Shown: positions 18,372-27,999 of the stretch, in pieces
Layout of the letters: each line of letters begins with the position of its first letter
How positions within the stretch are numbered: the first letter of the stretch is position 1
Assembly (NCBI GenBank): GCA_965208975.1
Contig: CBDBQH010000003.1
Location: 806,001 to 870,000, forward strand
Source: G963663315 sp965208975
Lineage (GTDB): Bacteria > Pseudomonadota > Gammaproteobacteria > Arenicellales > Poriferihabitantaceae
Direction: 5' to 3'
Length of the DNA: 64,000 nucleotides
Made by a program: the position numbers and the translations under genes
Notes under the pieces: model-generated
Database searches by the model: none
Seen by the model: only the letters and a program-made list of their open reading frames with translations
Told to the model about the DNA's origin: nothing

Positions 18372-19724
18372 TCAGCTCCCCAGAACCTCGACAATCGCAT
18401 CCCGATAAATGTCCACCATTTGATCAAGGACCACCTCATCGGTATTCAGCGGCGGCGCAATGCAGATGATTTCGTTGCGTACCCGGGTATACAGCCCCCG
18501 ATCCATTAACGCTTTGGTCAGCTTCGCGCCGAGACCAAAATCGGCGTCAAACCATTCTTTGGTCTGCTTATCCTTGACGATTTCGATGCCGTGCATCATG
18601 CCCGTACCACGAACATTGCCAACATGGGGATGGTCGTCGAGGGCCTCATGAAGTTTTTTCAGCATGGCTTCGCCTTTAGTAGCCGCCTGGCCCGGCAGGT
18701 CTTCCTTCTCAATTATATCCAAAGTAGCGAGAGCGACCGCGCAAGAGACCGGATGACCACTGTAGGTATAGGAGTGCATCCACGGGGATTTGCTGGAAGT
18801 GATGGTTTGTGCAATTTCATCGGTCATGCCGATTCCGCCCAGAGGAATCGCTCCTGAAGTAATTGATTTTGCGAATTGCATCAGGTCAGGCTCAATCCCG
18901 TAGCGCTCCAGGCCGAACATTTGCCCGGTTCTGCCGAAGCCGGTAATGACTTCGTCAGCGACCAGCAGGACATCATACCGGTTGCATATTTCGCGTATCC
19001 GCTGGAAGTAATCCGGCTGCACCGGAATCACTCCGCCTCCGCCTTGCACCGGTTCGGCGATAAACATCGCTACAGTTTCCGGCCCCTGTCTGATGATTTC
19101 CTTCTCCAGTTCGTTGGCTGCCGCAATACCCTGGGATGAACCGTCTGCGGGCATCGGGTAATGATAGGGGTCCGGAGAAGGGATGTGACTGAAACCGGGG
19201 ATTCTCGGCTCGAACATGGGCCAGTATGCCTTGATGCCGGTCGCGCACATAGCCGCGAAGGTAGTCCCGTGATAACTCCACTCACGACCGATCACTTTGG
19301 TTTTTTCCGGTCGCCCTTTTACCTTCCAGTAAAACCGGGCCAGCTTGATATTGCTGTCGGTAGACTCTCCGCCGCCTGAGGTGAAGTAGAAAGTATTGAT
19401 ACCCGGATAAACCAGAGTCGACAGCCGTTCGGCCAGCTCAATGGCGGGTTTGTTGGAACCACCCGTATAACCTGATGAAAACGCCAGTTGACTCATCTGT
19501 TTGTAAGCGGCGTCGGCCAGCTCCGGGCGGCCATGACCAGCGCTCACATTCCACAGGCAGGACAACCCATCAATGTATTTTCTGCCGTCAGCGTCATAGA
19601 GAAACGAACCTTCCCCCCTGACCCAGACCCGACCCTTCGCATGAGTTTCGGTATGGTGCAGAGGATGGATGAGATGCTGCTGATCAAGCTCCAGCAAGGC
19701 GGTGTTGGTAAGGGGGAGATTCAT
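18372..19724 (-). CDS. Class III (omega-)aminotransferase
   Basis: This 450-residue PLP enzyme has fold-type I class III signatures: FTSGGGESTDSNIKLAR (phosphate-binding region), YHGTTFAAM, the DEVITGFGRTG motif (Asp257) and the PLP lysine at 286 in QFAKSITSGAIPLGG. Relatives transfer amino groups from putrescine, beta-alanine, taurine or similar omega-amines to pyruvate. The best context clue is the divergent DAO-type oxidase starting at 19854, suggesting amine or polyamine use. The ATG at 19724 has a GAAGGA ribosome site. The substrate is not determinable from sequence. Confidence 0.85.
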   Translation of the reverse strand: MNLPLTNTALLELDQQHLIHPLHHTETHAKGRVWVRGEGSFLYDADGRKYIDGLSCLWNVSAGHGRPELADAAYKQMSQLAFSSGYTGGSNKPAIELAERLSTLVYPGINTFYFTSGGGESTDSNIKLARFYWKVKGRPEKTKVIGREWSYHGTTFAAMCATGIKAYWPMFEPRIPGFSHIPSPDPYHYPMPADGSSQGIAAANELEKEIIRQGPETVAMFIAEPVQGGGGVIPVQPDYFQRIREICNRYDVLLVADEVITGFGRTGQMFGLERYGIEPDLMQFAKSITSGAIPLGGIGMTDEIAQTITSSKSPWMHSYTYSGHPVSCAVALATLDIIEKEDLPGQAATKGEAMLKKLHEALDDHPHVGNVRGTGMMHGIEIVKDKQTKEWFDADFGLGAKLTKALMDRGLYTRVRNEIICIAPPLNTDEVVLDQMVDIYRDAIVEVLGS

Positions 19725-19853
19725 GATCGTTTTCCTTCAGGTCAAGGAGTTATGGGAGCGCCAATAATACCCGATATGGCTGAATTTCAGTATACAACGG
19801 AATATTCTTTCGGTATCTTGCGAAAGAGCCTGTTTTGATTATACCATCCACTG

Positions 19854-21164
19854 ATGCCTGGCAAGACAACCGACCTGTTTACTGCGGATTTCAAGACCAC
19901 ACCGTTCTGGTGGGAGCGCGCGCCGCGGCCTGAGCCGGATGAAAGCGCATTGCCGGACCGTGCAGACGTGCTGATTATCGGCTCCGGCTACACCGGGTTG
20001 TCGGCTGCGATTGAAACTGCGAAACGGAGTCGGCATACGGTGGTGATTGACGCACAGGACGCAGGCTGGGGTTGCAGTTCCAGAAACGGGGGGCAAGTCA
20101 GTACCAGCATCAAACCAGCCTTCAGTCAACTGCAAAGAAAATACGGAACAGACGCCGCCCTTGCCATTCTGTCCGAGGGCAACCATGCGCTGGACTGGGT
20201 GGAATCAGCAGTCAATGAGAACGGAATTGACTGCGACTTTCGCCGCACCGGCCGCTTTTACGGGGCTCATTCGCCTGCGGCACTGGATTTGCTCCGCAAA
20301 AAAATCGAGAACACACCCAAACAGCTGAATCACCAGGCCCGGGTTGTGGAACGGGAGCAGCAGGCCAGTGAAATCGGCTCTGATTATTATCATGGCGGCA
20401 TCGTTCATCCTCACCATGCTTCCATAGACCCGGGTCGATACCATCAGGGACTGCTGAACAGCGCCAAAGCGCGCGGCGCCCGAATCATCAGTCATTGCAA
20501 GGCGAACCATATTTCATCAGACCGGGATGGCCACCGGGTCAAGACATCCAGAGGCACGATCCTGGCTAAACAGGTAATTGTCGCCACCAGCGGCTATACG
20601 ACCGGACTCACGCCGTGGCATCGACGCCGAATCATACCGATCGGCTCTTATATCATTGCAACCGAGCCTCTCGCGGACGGATTAGCGGAAAAACTGATCC
20701 CGAAAAACAGAGTCGTTACCGATACCCTGAAAGTCGTCGTTTACTACCGGCTCTGCCCACAACGTCAACGTATTTTGTTTGGCGGTCGTGTTTCGATCAC
20801 CGAAACCAATCCACAAAACAGCGCCCCAAAGTTGCGGAAACTGATGTTACAGCGTTTCCCTGAACTGGAATCTGTCAAAATCAGTCACTCATGGATGGGG
20901 TTCGTCGGATATACGTTTGACCAGATGCCCCATATCGGCGCCCGGGACGGCATTCATTACAGTATGGGCTATTGCGGTTCCGGTATTTCCCTGGCCAGTT
21001 ATTTTGGCATGAAGGCCGGACTGAAAGCGGTCGGCGACCCGGAAGGGAAAACCGCTATTGATCATCTGACATTCCCCAGCCGCCTGTATTATCGGCGAAA
21101 ACCCTGGTTTCTCGCCCCTTCGATTTTCTATTATCGCTGGCGCGACAGCAGAAAATCCGAATGA
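19854..21164 (+). CDS. FAD-dependent amine/D-amino-acid oxidase (PuuB-like)
   Basis: This 436-residue DAO-family flavoenzyme has the Rossmann FAD motif ADVLIIGSGYTGLSAAIETA (about residues 39-58), followed by SSRNGGQVSTS, typical of the PuuB/gamma-glutamylputrescine oxidase branch, and a C-terminal GYCGSGISLASYFG FAD-contact motif. It would oxidise a secondary or primary amine or an amino acid, giving an imine and hydrogen peroxide. It is divergent from the class III aminotransferase with a 129-base gap, so a joint amine-degradation role is plausible. The substrate is unknown. Confidence 0.8.
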   Translation: MPGKTTDLFTADFKTTPFWWERAPRPEPDESALPDRADVLIIGSGYTGLSAAIETAKRSRHTVVIDAQDAGWGCSSRNGGQVSTSIKPAFSQLQRKYGTDAALAILSEGNHALDWVESAVNENGIDCDFRRTGRFYGAHSPAALDLLRKKIENTPKQLNHQARVVEREQQASEIGSDYYHGGIVHPHHASIDPGRYHQGLLNSAKARGARIISHCKANHISSDRDGHRVKTSRGTILAKQVIVATSGYTTGLTPWHRRRIIPIGSYIIATEPLADGLAEKLIPKNRVVTDTLKVVVYYRLCPQRQRILFGGRVSITETNPQNSAPKLRKLMLQRFPELESVKISHSWMGFVGYTFDQMPHIGARDGIHYSMGYCGSGISLASYFGMKAGLKAVGDPEGKTAIDHLTFPSRLYYRRKPWFLAPSIFYYRWRDSRKSE

Positions 21165-21298
21165 CGCCCCGGCATGTCTGCCAGTGATCAAAGAAGACCG
21201 ATCCATCTGGTGTCAATAAAATTCTCCAGCAAAGGATTCCAGGCTTTGGCGATAATTTCCCGGATTGGGGCCATCTCTGGCACATCCCGAACAGATAT

Positions 21299-21329
21299 TT
21301 GACATCCACCACAAAAATTTTTGTATAAT
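21299..21329 (+). promoter_or_regulatory. Sigma70 promoter of the phase-variable cassette 1
   Basis: TTGACA (21299-21304) and TATAAT (21324-21329) are separated by 19 bases and followed by CCGCACAAGC. The second cassette has TTGACA, 18 bases, CATAAT, then CCACACAAGC at 63622-63651. Conservation of both hexamers and the flank between the two cassettes makes this the likely promoter for the leader at 21464. Confidence 0.65.
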
Positions 21330-21341
21330 CCGCACAAGCCA

Positions 21342-21394
21342 ATCACTCCCCCCTTGAGGGGGAGTCAATCCGCAAGCGGATTTGGTGGGGGGGG
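21342..21394 (+). repeat. Intergenic repeat R3 (ATCACTCCCCC...GGGGGG)
   Basis: This palindromic element of about 53 bases starts ATCACTCCCCCC and contains TCCGCAAGCGGAT. Other copies lie at 21733-21785 and, inverted, at 26963-27020. It lies in the 5' untranslated region of cassette 1, where it could fold into the mRNA. Confidence 0.6.
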
Positions 21395-21463
21395 CTTCTC
21401 TATGATAAGCAAGAATCCAACAGAAACAACACGCAACAACGAACACAACCAGGAACAAAAAAC

Positions 21464-21640
<177 letters not shown>

Positions 21641-21656
21641 CTGATTCTCCATCCGT

Positions 21657-21813
21657 CATTCCCGCGAAGGCGGGAATCCACAACCGCGCGGGACGGCACG
21701 GAGACCGTCCCCTACGATCAAGCCGCCACAATATCACTCCCCCCTGGAGGGGGAGTCCAATCCGTTTCACGGATGTGATGGGGGGCATTCCCGCGAAAGC
21801 GGGAATCCACAAC
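21657..21813 (+). repeat. Mosaic of repeats R1, R2, R3 and R1
   Basis: Two ATTCCCGCG(A)N..GCGGGAAT palindromes (R1, at 21657-21684 and 21786-21813) bracket an R2 element, GCGGGACGGCACGGAGACCG onward (21687-21720; also at 63973-64000), and an R3 copy (21733-21785). R1 resembles the ATTCCC-N8-GGGAAT form of neisserial dRS3 repeats. The mosaic remains open in the frame of the surface protein, so it could be translated. Confidence 0.65.
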
Positions 21814-24800
21814 CGTCAGCCGTCTGATTCTCCCGACCTGCCGCCGTCCACCCGCTCCACCCGTCATCGTAGGGGCAATCCCTTGTGGTTGCCCGCCACA
21901 GTCAATCCCTGCCGCTATCCTTTCCGACACTTCCTCTCTGCCCTGATCCTCCTGCCACTACTGGCCAGCTTCACCGCCGAAGCCACCGCCCAAACGCCAG
22001 TTGTCACCATTGCCAAAAACTCCAATACGGTGACCGAAGGTACAGGCGCCGCCTTCACAATAACCGCCACTCCCGCCCCGGCTGCGAATCTGGTGGTGAG
22101 TCTGAGAGTGACTGTGGGTACGAATGAAGCCTTTGTCGCCCCGGAGAACCTGGGCAGTGATAAAACAGTCACCATCCTGGCCGACCAATCCTCCGCCATC
22201 TACACAGTCCCCACAATAAACGACAATACGGATGAGAGTACCGGTCAGCTCACTGTAAGGGTAGAAACAGGATCAGGCTATACCGTAGACAATTCGCAGA
22301 TATCGGCTACTATCGGTATCTTTGACAACGACAACCCCGCCGTCAGTTTCGATGCTTCGACCTACCGCGTCACCGAAGGCCACTCCGTTTCGGTCACATT
22401 AAACCTGGTGCGTCCGCAAAGTACCAATACCGTAGTCACGCTCACCTGCACCGGCACGGCGACCAGTGGCTCTGATTATACCTGTCCCGCCGCGACTTCC
22501 ATCCCGGCCAATACCGGCTCCCACACGGTCACCCTCCAGACCACCGAAGACACGTTACAGGAACTCGCCGAAACCCTCACTCTCACCATCAGCAGCATCA
22601 CCCCCAATGGCATCGACATCGGCGGTCCTTCCAGTACCACCATCACGATAGATGATAACGACCAGCCCGTCCTCACCCTCAGCCACGGCACCATGCCTGT
22701 CAATCCTCGCCACGGCGACCCGGCTCACAGACTCGAAGAATCCGCCGACACTCTGGCTGTATTCATCGTCACCGCCACCCCGCCCTTTACCGTTGCCCGG
22801 GATGCCAGAATCCGCATTGAATCGGCGCAAGACCATACCCCCAATACCGGCGCGCACACCCTCTCATTTACCGCATCAGGAGACGGAGCCGGTGAACAGA
22901 GATTCACTGCCCCCGTTAGAAGTGACATCACCGACCGCCTCGACGGAGAGATTCGCGCCACCCTCCTGCCCTCTGAAAACAATACCTATACACTCGGTAA
23001 TTCTACCATCCATTACGACATCGTCGACAACGACCCCACCAAGGTCACCCTGTCTGTGACAGACTCCACCGCCGATGAAGACGACGCCACCGATACCGCA
23101 AAGATCAACCTGCTCCTGAGCCGTGGACTGGTTTCAGGGGAAAGATTAGACATTCCGTTACAATTCAGTGGCGGCGCCTTAGGCGATGATTTCACCCTGG
23201 CGAAGATGGACAATCCAAATCCAGCCGGAGTGACCGTGAGTGGTTCCACCGTCACCTTCACCGGCCCCTCTACCGGCGCCACCGCAATGTCAGTCACCCT
23301 GATTGTCACCGCCGCCCAGGATACCGATACCGAGGATGAAACGGTCACCGTCTCGATTCCCGCACAGGCCGGCACCAACCCCAACGACATACGCCTGCGC
23401 ACCACCGGCTTTCACTGTCGCACCACCAACTGTAAAGCCACCGGCGCCGGCAGTGGAATGTTCACCCTGTCTGATAATGACACGGCGGTATTGCCAGAAG
23501 TCACCTTCCATACCGCCTTACAGAATTACACCGAAAAAGGCGGTACAACCAGCGCCCGCACCCACAATGCGCGCGTTAATTTCAGCCCGGCTCTGCCCGC
23601 GAACATTACCCTGAACTACGCCGTATCCGGTAATGCGACATCCAATACAGACTATACCGCCCTGTCCGGCACAATCGCTGTTTCTGCCGGCGCCAATCAG
23701 GTCAATATCCCGATCATCGTCACCGATGATACGACCGATGAATTTATCGAGAACGTGACCCTGACCCTCAATAACGGTTCCGGCTATACCGTTGGTTCTG
23801 CCCGTACTTACAGACTGACCCTGATCGACAATGACCCGACTGCCGTGACCCTGTCTGTGCCGGGTGACACCGCGACCGAAGGCGACAGTACCGCCACCGC
23901 CCGCATCACCCTGAGGCTGGGACGGGCTATGAGCGTGGACCTGGCCACTGAAAGTCTGGCGATTCCATTAACCTTCACGGGCGGGATACTGAACACTGAC
24001 TTCTCGCTGGCGTTGTCGGGAACTCCGACCGGAGTGACATTGAGCGGTTCCACTGTCACCTTCACCGGCCCCGACGCTTCAGAGATTGCCGCCACCCTGA
24101 TTCTGACCGCCCTGGCTGATGCTGATACGGACAATGAGACGGTCACCGTAAGTCTCGGCGCCCTGACTCCAACCGGTCTCAATGGCGGAGCGAACGGCTC
24201 TCGCACTGGCAACGGACAGATTACCCTGACCGATGCGGGAACCCAGACCCTGCCGGAGATCACCATTGCCGCTGGAACTTCTCCGGTCATCGAAGGCACT
24301 GCGGCGACCTTTACCGTCACCGCGATGCCGCCTCCACAATCCGCCCTGACCGTCAATCTCACCATAACCGACGCTCCGAACTCGGACTTTGTCTCTGCAT
24401 CCAACCAGCAGGGCACAAAAACTGTCACTATCCAGCCGGCCAGCACCACTTCCAGTTCTGCAACCTATTCGGTGCCGACCGAAACGGACACCACCGATGA
24501 ACCCAATGGCCCGGTCATGGTGACGATTGCCAGTGGTTCCGGCTATACCATCGGCAGTTCGGGTTCCGCTTCCGTCACCGTCAATGATGATGATGCGGCT
24601 CCGCAGAATCCGGGCACAGTCAATCCACCACCGACCAATCCGACACCGACCAATCCGGTCAATCCACCCACACAGCCGGACCCTTCCCCGACTCCACCGG
24701 GAGAAACCCCCACAGAGCCACAACAACCGGAACCGGAACCAGAGCCCGAACCCGTGATTCCCGTCCTGTCCATCCAGGCGTCCTCCGATGCGGTGACCGA

Positions 24801-26784
24801 AGGCGCGGTCGCTTCCTTTACCATAACCGCCGACCCGGCGCCGGTTGAACCGATCACCGTACCCCTCATCATCGCCGCATCCGGCGACTTCACTGCCCCG
24901 CAATCCACTGGAGCGAAGACCCTGACCATAGACCGCTCCACCACTTCCCTGATGATTCCAACGCTTTCTGACTTCCTCGACGAAGCCAATGGTTCGGTCA
25001 CCGTCACCCTGCAAGCGGCCAACGGCTATAGCCTTGGCTCCCACCCTTCGGCAACCGTGACCATTCACGATGACGATACCGCCGGCATTACACTCTCTGT
25101 ATCGGGACTGCGCATACCAGAGATTGGACAAAGCGCACAATATACCCTGCAACTGACCAGTCAACCGGCGGCCGCGGTCACCGTCACCCGGATACCGTCC
25201 GAATCCACCATCGTCACCTTCTCGCCTTCCAGTGTGACCTTTACACAAGATAACTGGAATACGCCACAATCCTTCACCCTGACCGCACAACAAGAAGGAA
25301 CCATCACGCTGGTTCATGCCATGACATCTACTGACCCGAACTATGCGGGCATACAATCGGCGCGGGGACGCTTGCGGGTTGTGGTCGGAGAAGACTGGAG
25401 CGCAGTCGCCGCTTCCTGGCAATCGCGCCTGGCCCGAACCTCGGCCGGACATGTTCTCGATGGCATCGCAGAGCGCATTCAATCTACGCCTACGGCCGGA
25501 CTTTCCGCCCGACTGGCTGGCTACCGCATGGATACAGGAACCCCGAAAGAAATGCAATCCCGCTGGATGCAGAACTCCCACTCCGTCGCCGAACCGCACA
25601 GCCGCGCCGTAACGGTGTCCGAACTGCTACCCGCTTCGTCGATGTCCTGGACTGGAACCGGAACAGACGGAAGCATCGCTTCCTTCTGGGCACAAGGCGC
25701 GGTATCAGAGTTGGATGGAAAGAGTGGAGAAACTACCCTCGATGGAGAAGTCCTCACTACCCTGATTGGAGTCGACCAAACCCATACTACCGGACAACGC
25801 GGTCTGGTTCTGTCACACAGTCAGGGAGAAGGGAATTATCAATCCCGTAATCGTGGAGAGATCGAATCCGAACAGACCCTGTTCACTCCGTGGTGGTCAC
25901 AAGACTTCAATGACCATCTCACCATCTGGGGAGCGTTGGGTTATGGCACAGGAGAGGTCACCATCAAAAGAAACCAAAGAGAAGACCTCACCACCGATAC
26001 CGATACCGCATTCATTGCCCTGGGCAGTGACGCTCTATTCCAGGAAGAAGACCACCGTACCCTGTCGGTCGTCACCGATGCCCTGTGGTTGAGAACCCGC
26101 TCCGATGAAGTGGCGGGTGGACTGGAATTACAGGACGCTTCGGCGCATGTCTCGAAAATGCGGGTAGGAGTCCAAAGCGACTGGCGTACAAGCGCAATCA
26201 ACGGACTGCGATTCGCTGCGGGACAGACGCTCAAGACGCGGCTTTCGTCTGCCTTGCGCCATGATGGCGGAGACGCGGAAAGTGGCTTTGGAATAGAAGT
26301 CGGTGGCGGGGTCCAATGGATAGATCAAGGACGCGGACTGAATCTTCAAATCCAGGGCAGAAGTCTGATTACCCATCATGATTCGGATATTAAAGATCGG
26401 GGGTTGTCCATCTCAATGGGTTTTGAGCCTTCACCGATCAAACGGGGACTGGAATGGACCCTGCAACAGGATTGGGGCACAGTGTCTTCGGGTAGGGAGC
26501 GATTGCTCAACGCGGACGCCATTGTGGAGAATGCGTCCAGCGCTTCGCAACGATTGTCCGCAGAAGCGGGGTATCGGTTCACAGTCGGGGACGGACGCTA
26601 TACCGCCCGTCCCTGGCTGGGGGTTGGCCTGAACTCCGAAGACCGCGAAACCCGGCTCGGCTGGCGGCTGCAATCCACCATCGGCAGAAGTGAACGGACG
26701 CTGGGCTTGAAACTCACTCGTCATGACCATACCGGACAACCTTCCGAACATCATATCCAGGTGGAAGCGGGTGTGCGGTGGTGA
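21775..26784 (+). CDS. Calx-beta repeat surface protein with C-terminal beta-barrel
   Basis: The frame from GTG 21775 encodes 1669 residues. A signal-peptide-like stretch (HFLSALILLPLLASFTAEAT) lies at about 50-70. About eight Calx-beta-like units follow, each ending in acidic DNDN/DNDP/DDDT calcium-type motifs (about residues 185, 294, 419, 566, 685, 938, 1099). A proline-rich linker spans about 942-992. From about 1200 to the end there is an autotransporter-like barrel with alternating strands and a C-terminal VEAGVRW. It is probably an outer-membrane adhesin. The true start is uncertain: the phase-switched ATG at 21464, the GTG/ATG at 21775/21778 without a good ribosome site, or a TTG at 21883 seven bases after AGGGG from a hairpin repeat. 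The last option gives the most normal signal peptide. Confidence 0.8.
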   Translation: MMGGIPAKAGIHNRQPSDSPDLPPSTRSTRHRRGNPLWLPATVNPCRYPFRHFLSALILLPLLASFTAEATAQTPVVTIAKNSNTVTEGTGAAFTITATPAPAANLVVSLRVTVGTNEAFVAPENLGSDKTVTILADQSSAIYTVPTINDNTDESTGQLTVRVETGSGYTVDNSQISATIGIFDNDNPAVSFDASTYRVTEGHSVSVTLNLVRPQSTNTVVTLTCTGTATSGSDYTCPAATSIPANTGSHTVTLQTTEDTLQELAETLTLTISSITPNGIDIGGPSSTTITIDDNDQPVLTLSHGTMPVNPRHGDPAHRLEESADTLAVFIVTATPPFTVARDARIRIESAQDHTPNTGAHTLSFTASGDGAGEQRFTAPVRSDITDRLDGEIRATLLPSENNTYTLGNSTIHYDIVDNDPTKVTLSVTDSTADEDDATDTAKINLLLSRGLVSGERLDIPLQFSGGALGDDFTLAKMDNPNPAGVTVSGSTVTFTGPSTGATAMSVTLIVTAAQDTDTEDETVTVSIPAQAGTNPNDIRLRTTGFHCRTTNCKATGAGSGMFTLSDNDTAVLPEVTFHTALQNYTEKGGTTSARTHNARVNFSPALPANITLNYAVSGNATSNTDYTALSGTIAVSAGANQVNIPIIVTDDTTDEFIENVTLTLNNGSGYTVGSARTYRLTLIDNDPTAVTLSVPGDTATEGDSTATARITLRLGRAMSVDLATESLAIPLTFTGGILNTDFSLALSGTPTGVTLSGSTVTFTGPDASEIAATLILTALADADTDNETVTVSLGALTPTGLNGGANGSRTGNGQITLTDAGTQTLPEITIAAGTSPVIEGTAATFTVTAMPPPQSALTVNLTITDAPNSDFVSASNQQGTKTVTIQPASTTSSSATYSVPTETDTTDEPNGPVMVTIASGSGYTIGSSGSASVTVNDDDAAPQNPGTVNPPPTNPTPTNPVNPPTQPDPSPTPPGETPTEPQQPEPEPEPEPVIPVLSIQASSDAVTEGAVASFTITADPAPVEPITVPLIIAASGDFTAPQSTGAKTLTIDRSTTSLMIPTLSDFLDEANGSVTVTLQAANGYSLGSHPSATVTIHDDDTAGITLSVSGLRIPEIGQSAQYTLQLTSQPAAAVTVTRIPSESTIVTFSPSSVTFTQDNWNTPQSFTLTAQQEGTITLVHAMTSTDPNYAGIQSARGRLRVVVGEDWSAVAASWQSRLARTSAGHVLDGIAERIQSTPTAGLSARLAGYRMDTGTPKEMQSRWMQNSHSVAEPHSRAVTVSELLPASSMSWTGTGTDGSIASFWAQGAVSELDGKSGETTLDGEVLTTLIGVDQTHTTGQRGLVLSHSQGEGNYQSRNRGEIESEQTLFTPWWSQDFNDHLTIWGALGYGTGEVTIKRNQREDLTTDTDTAFIALGSDALFQEEDHRTLSVVTDALWLRTRSDEVAGGLELQDASAHVSKMRVGVQSDWRTSAINGLRFAAGQTLKTRLSSALRHDGGDAESGFGIEVGGGVQWIDQGRGLNLQIQGRSLITHHDSDIKDRGLSISMGFEPSPIKRGLEWTLQQDWGTVSSGRERLLNADAIVENASSASQRLSAEAGYRFTVGDGRYTARPWLGVGLNSEDRETRLGWRLQSTIGRSERTLGLKLTRHDHTGQPSEHHIQVEAGVRW
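21869..21896 (+). repeat. R4 hairpin repeat, copy a
   Basis: GTAGGGGCAA..TTGCCCGCC forms a hairpin with a CCTTGTG-type loop. Here it lies inside the N-terminal coding region of the surface protein, and its AGGGG could act as a ribosome site for a TTG start at 21883. Confidence 0.55.
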
Positions 26785-27057
26785 GGGGATTCCCGACCGT
26801 CATCGTAGGGGAGGGTCTTGTACCCTCCCGCAACCGCCGGAACGGGTATCAACGATAGCGGGCGGGCACAAGACCCGCCCCCCCGATCAAGCCGGGGGCA
26901 GGCTCTACGCATCGGTAATTACAGATTCTGTATGGTTGTGGATTCCCGCAAGGCGGGAATACCCCCCATCACATCCGCTTGCGCGGAGTGTGATTCCCCG
27001 GTCTGCGGGGGGAGTGATTGGATCTTTGGAAATACACCTCATCCTTCAGGCTCATCT
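26785..27057. repeat. 273-base mosaic of R4, R1 and R3 repeats
   Basis: After the surface gene stop come an R4 hairpin (26805-26831, GTAGGGGAGGG / CCCTCCCGC), an inverted R4 (26860-26884) joined to CCCCGATCAAGCCGGGGGCA, an inverted R1 (26935-26960) and an inverted R3 (26963-27020). The hairpins could serve as a terminator for the surface gene. The mosaic replaces the 5' third of the following thiamine-diphosphate enzyme gene. Confidence 0.65.
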
Positions 27058-27999
27058 TCCATTGGACAACTCTCGGTATTGACAACGGTCGCCGGGAGAG
27101 GAACTCTGGCTCCCGAACACCCATTGACCGCAGGCGCCCAGTTACGCGCCCCCTGCGTTCAAGAGATACTGGAAAATGCGGATCTGGCTCTGTTCCTGGG
27201 AACCGAATTTGCGCAAACGGATCATTGGAATGATCGCCTGCAACTGCCTGAAAACCAGGTATGGGTCAATCTTTGTCCGCATGCCCTCGAACATCGCGGA
27301 CCGTCGGCCATCACCATCCAGGCCGACTGTATCGACTTCTCGCGGCGGGTATCGCGGGCCTTGTCCGCTCCCGAACCCGGGCGTATACAACAGACTCACG
27401 CTATTTGTCAGTCTGCCCGCTCGGCGCATCAGTCCGAGATGACCGACAAGGAAAAAATTCATATCCAGGCGCTGACTGAAATTATCAATCACATCCCGCA
27501 ACAGGCCACCATTGTCAGTGATATGACACAGATTGCTTATACAGCGGTTGATTATCTGCCCATGTCACGTCCGCGCCAGTGGCTGCATCCGACAGGGTAC
27601 GGGACACTCGGCTACGCATTACCGGCGGCAATCGGTGTGGTACTGGCGAATCCGGGCAACCCGGCCCTGGCGCTTGTCGGGGATGCCGGCCTGCAATATA
27701 CCATGCAGGAAATGACCCTGGCTTCAGAACTGAATCTCAATCTGGTCGTACTGCTTTGGAACAACGATGCGCTCCAGCAAATCTGTGATGACATGGATCA
27801 GGCGAATATCAGGCGAACCGGAGTCTTCCAGAGAAACCCTGATTTTATCGCGATGGCGAAAGCCTGCCACTGGGATGCCTGGGAAGTGCCCGGACTGTCA
27901 TCACTCGGACCGGAACTTGAACGAGCGTTCTCCCAGGCCGGCCCGGTACTGCTTGAGTTGAACGAGAAAAACCTGGGCGGAAAGAATACCCGAACCTGA
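27058..27999 (+). pseudogene. Thiamine-diphosphate enzyme, N-terminal domain missing
   Basis: Homology to the acetolactate synthase/decarboxylase superfamily starts in the middle domain (SIGQLSVLTTVAGRGTLAPE and ENADLALFLGTEF). It continues through the C-terminal cofactor domain, with GDAGLQYTMQEMTLASELNL and then NN, the GDG-to-NN ThDP motif. The first roughly 200 residues, which hold the catalytic glutamate, are absent; upstream DNA is repeat mosaic. The open frame extends back to 26818 only by reading the repeats. The closest functional class may be a 2-oxo acid decarboxylase, but the substrate is unknown. It is probably inactive. Confidence 0.7.

Noticed and set aside
24079..25599. 506-residue frame on the minus strand inside the surface protein gene
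   Set aside because: It is antisense to the repeat-rich Calx-beta coding region; its Gly/Arg-rich composition simply mirrors Thr/Pro/Ser codons and no domain is visible.
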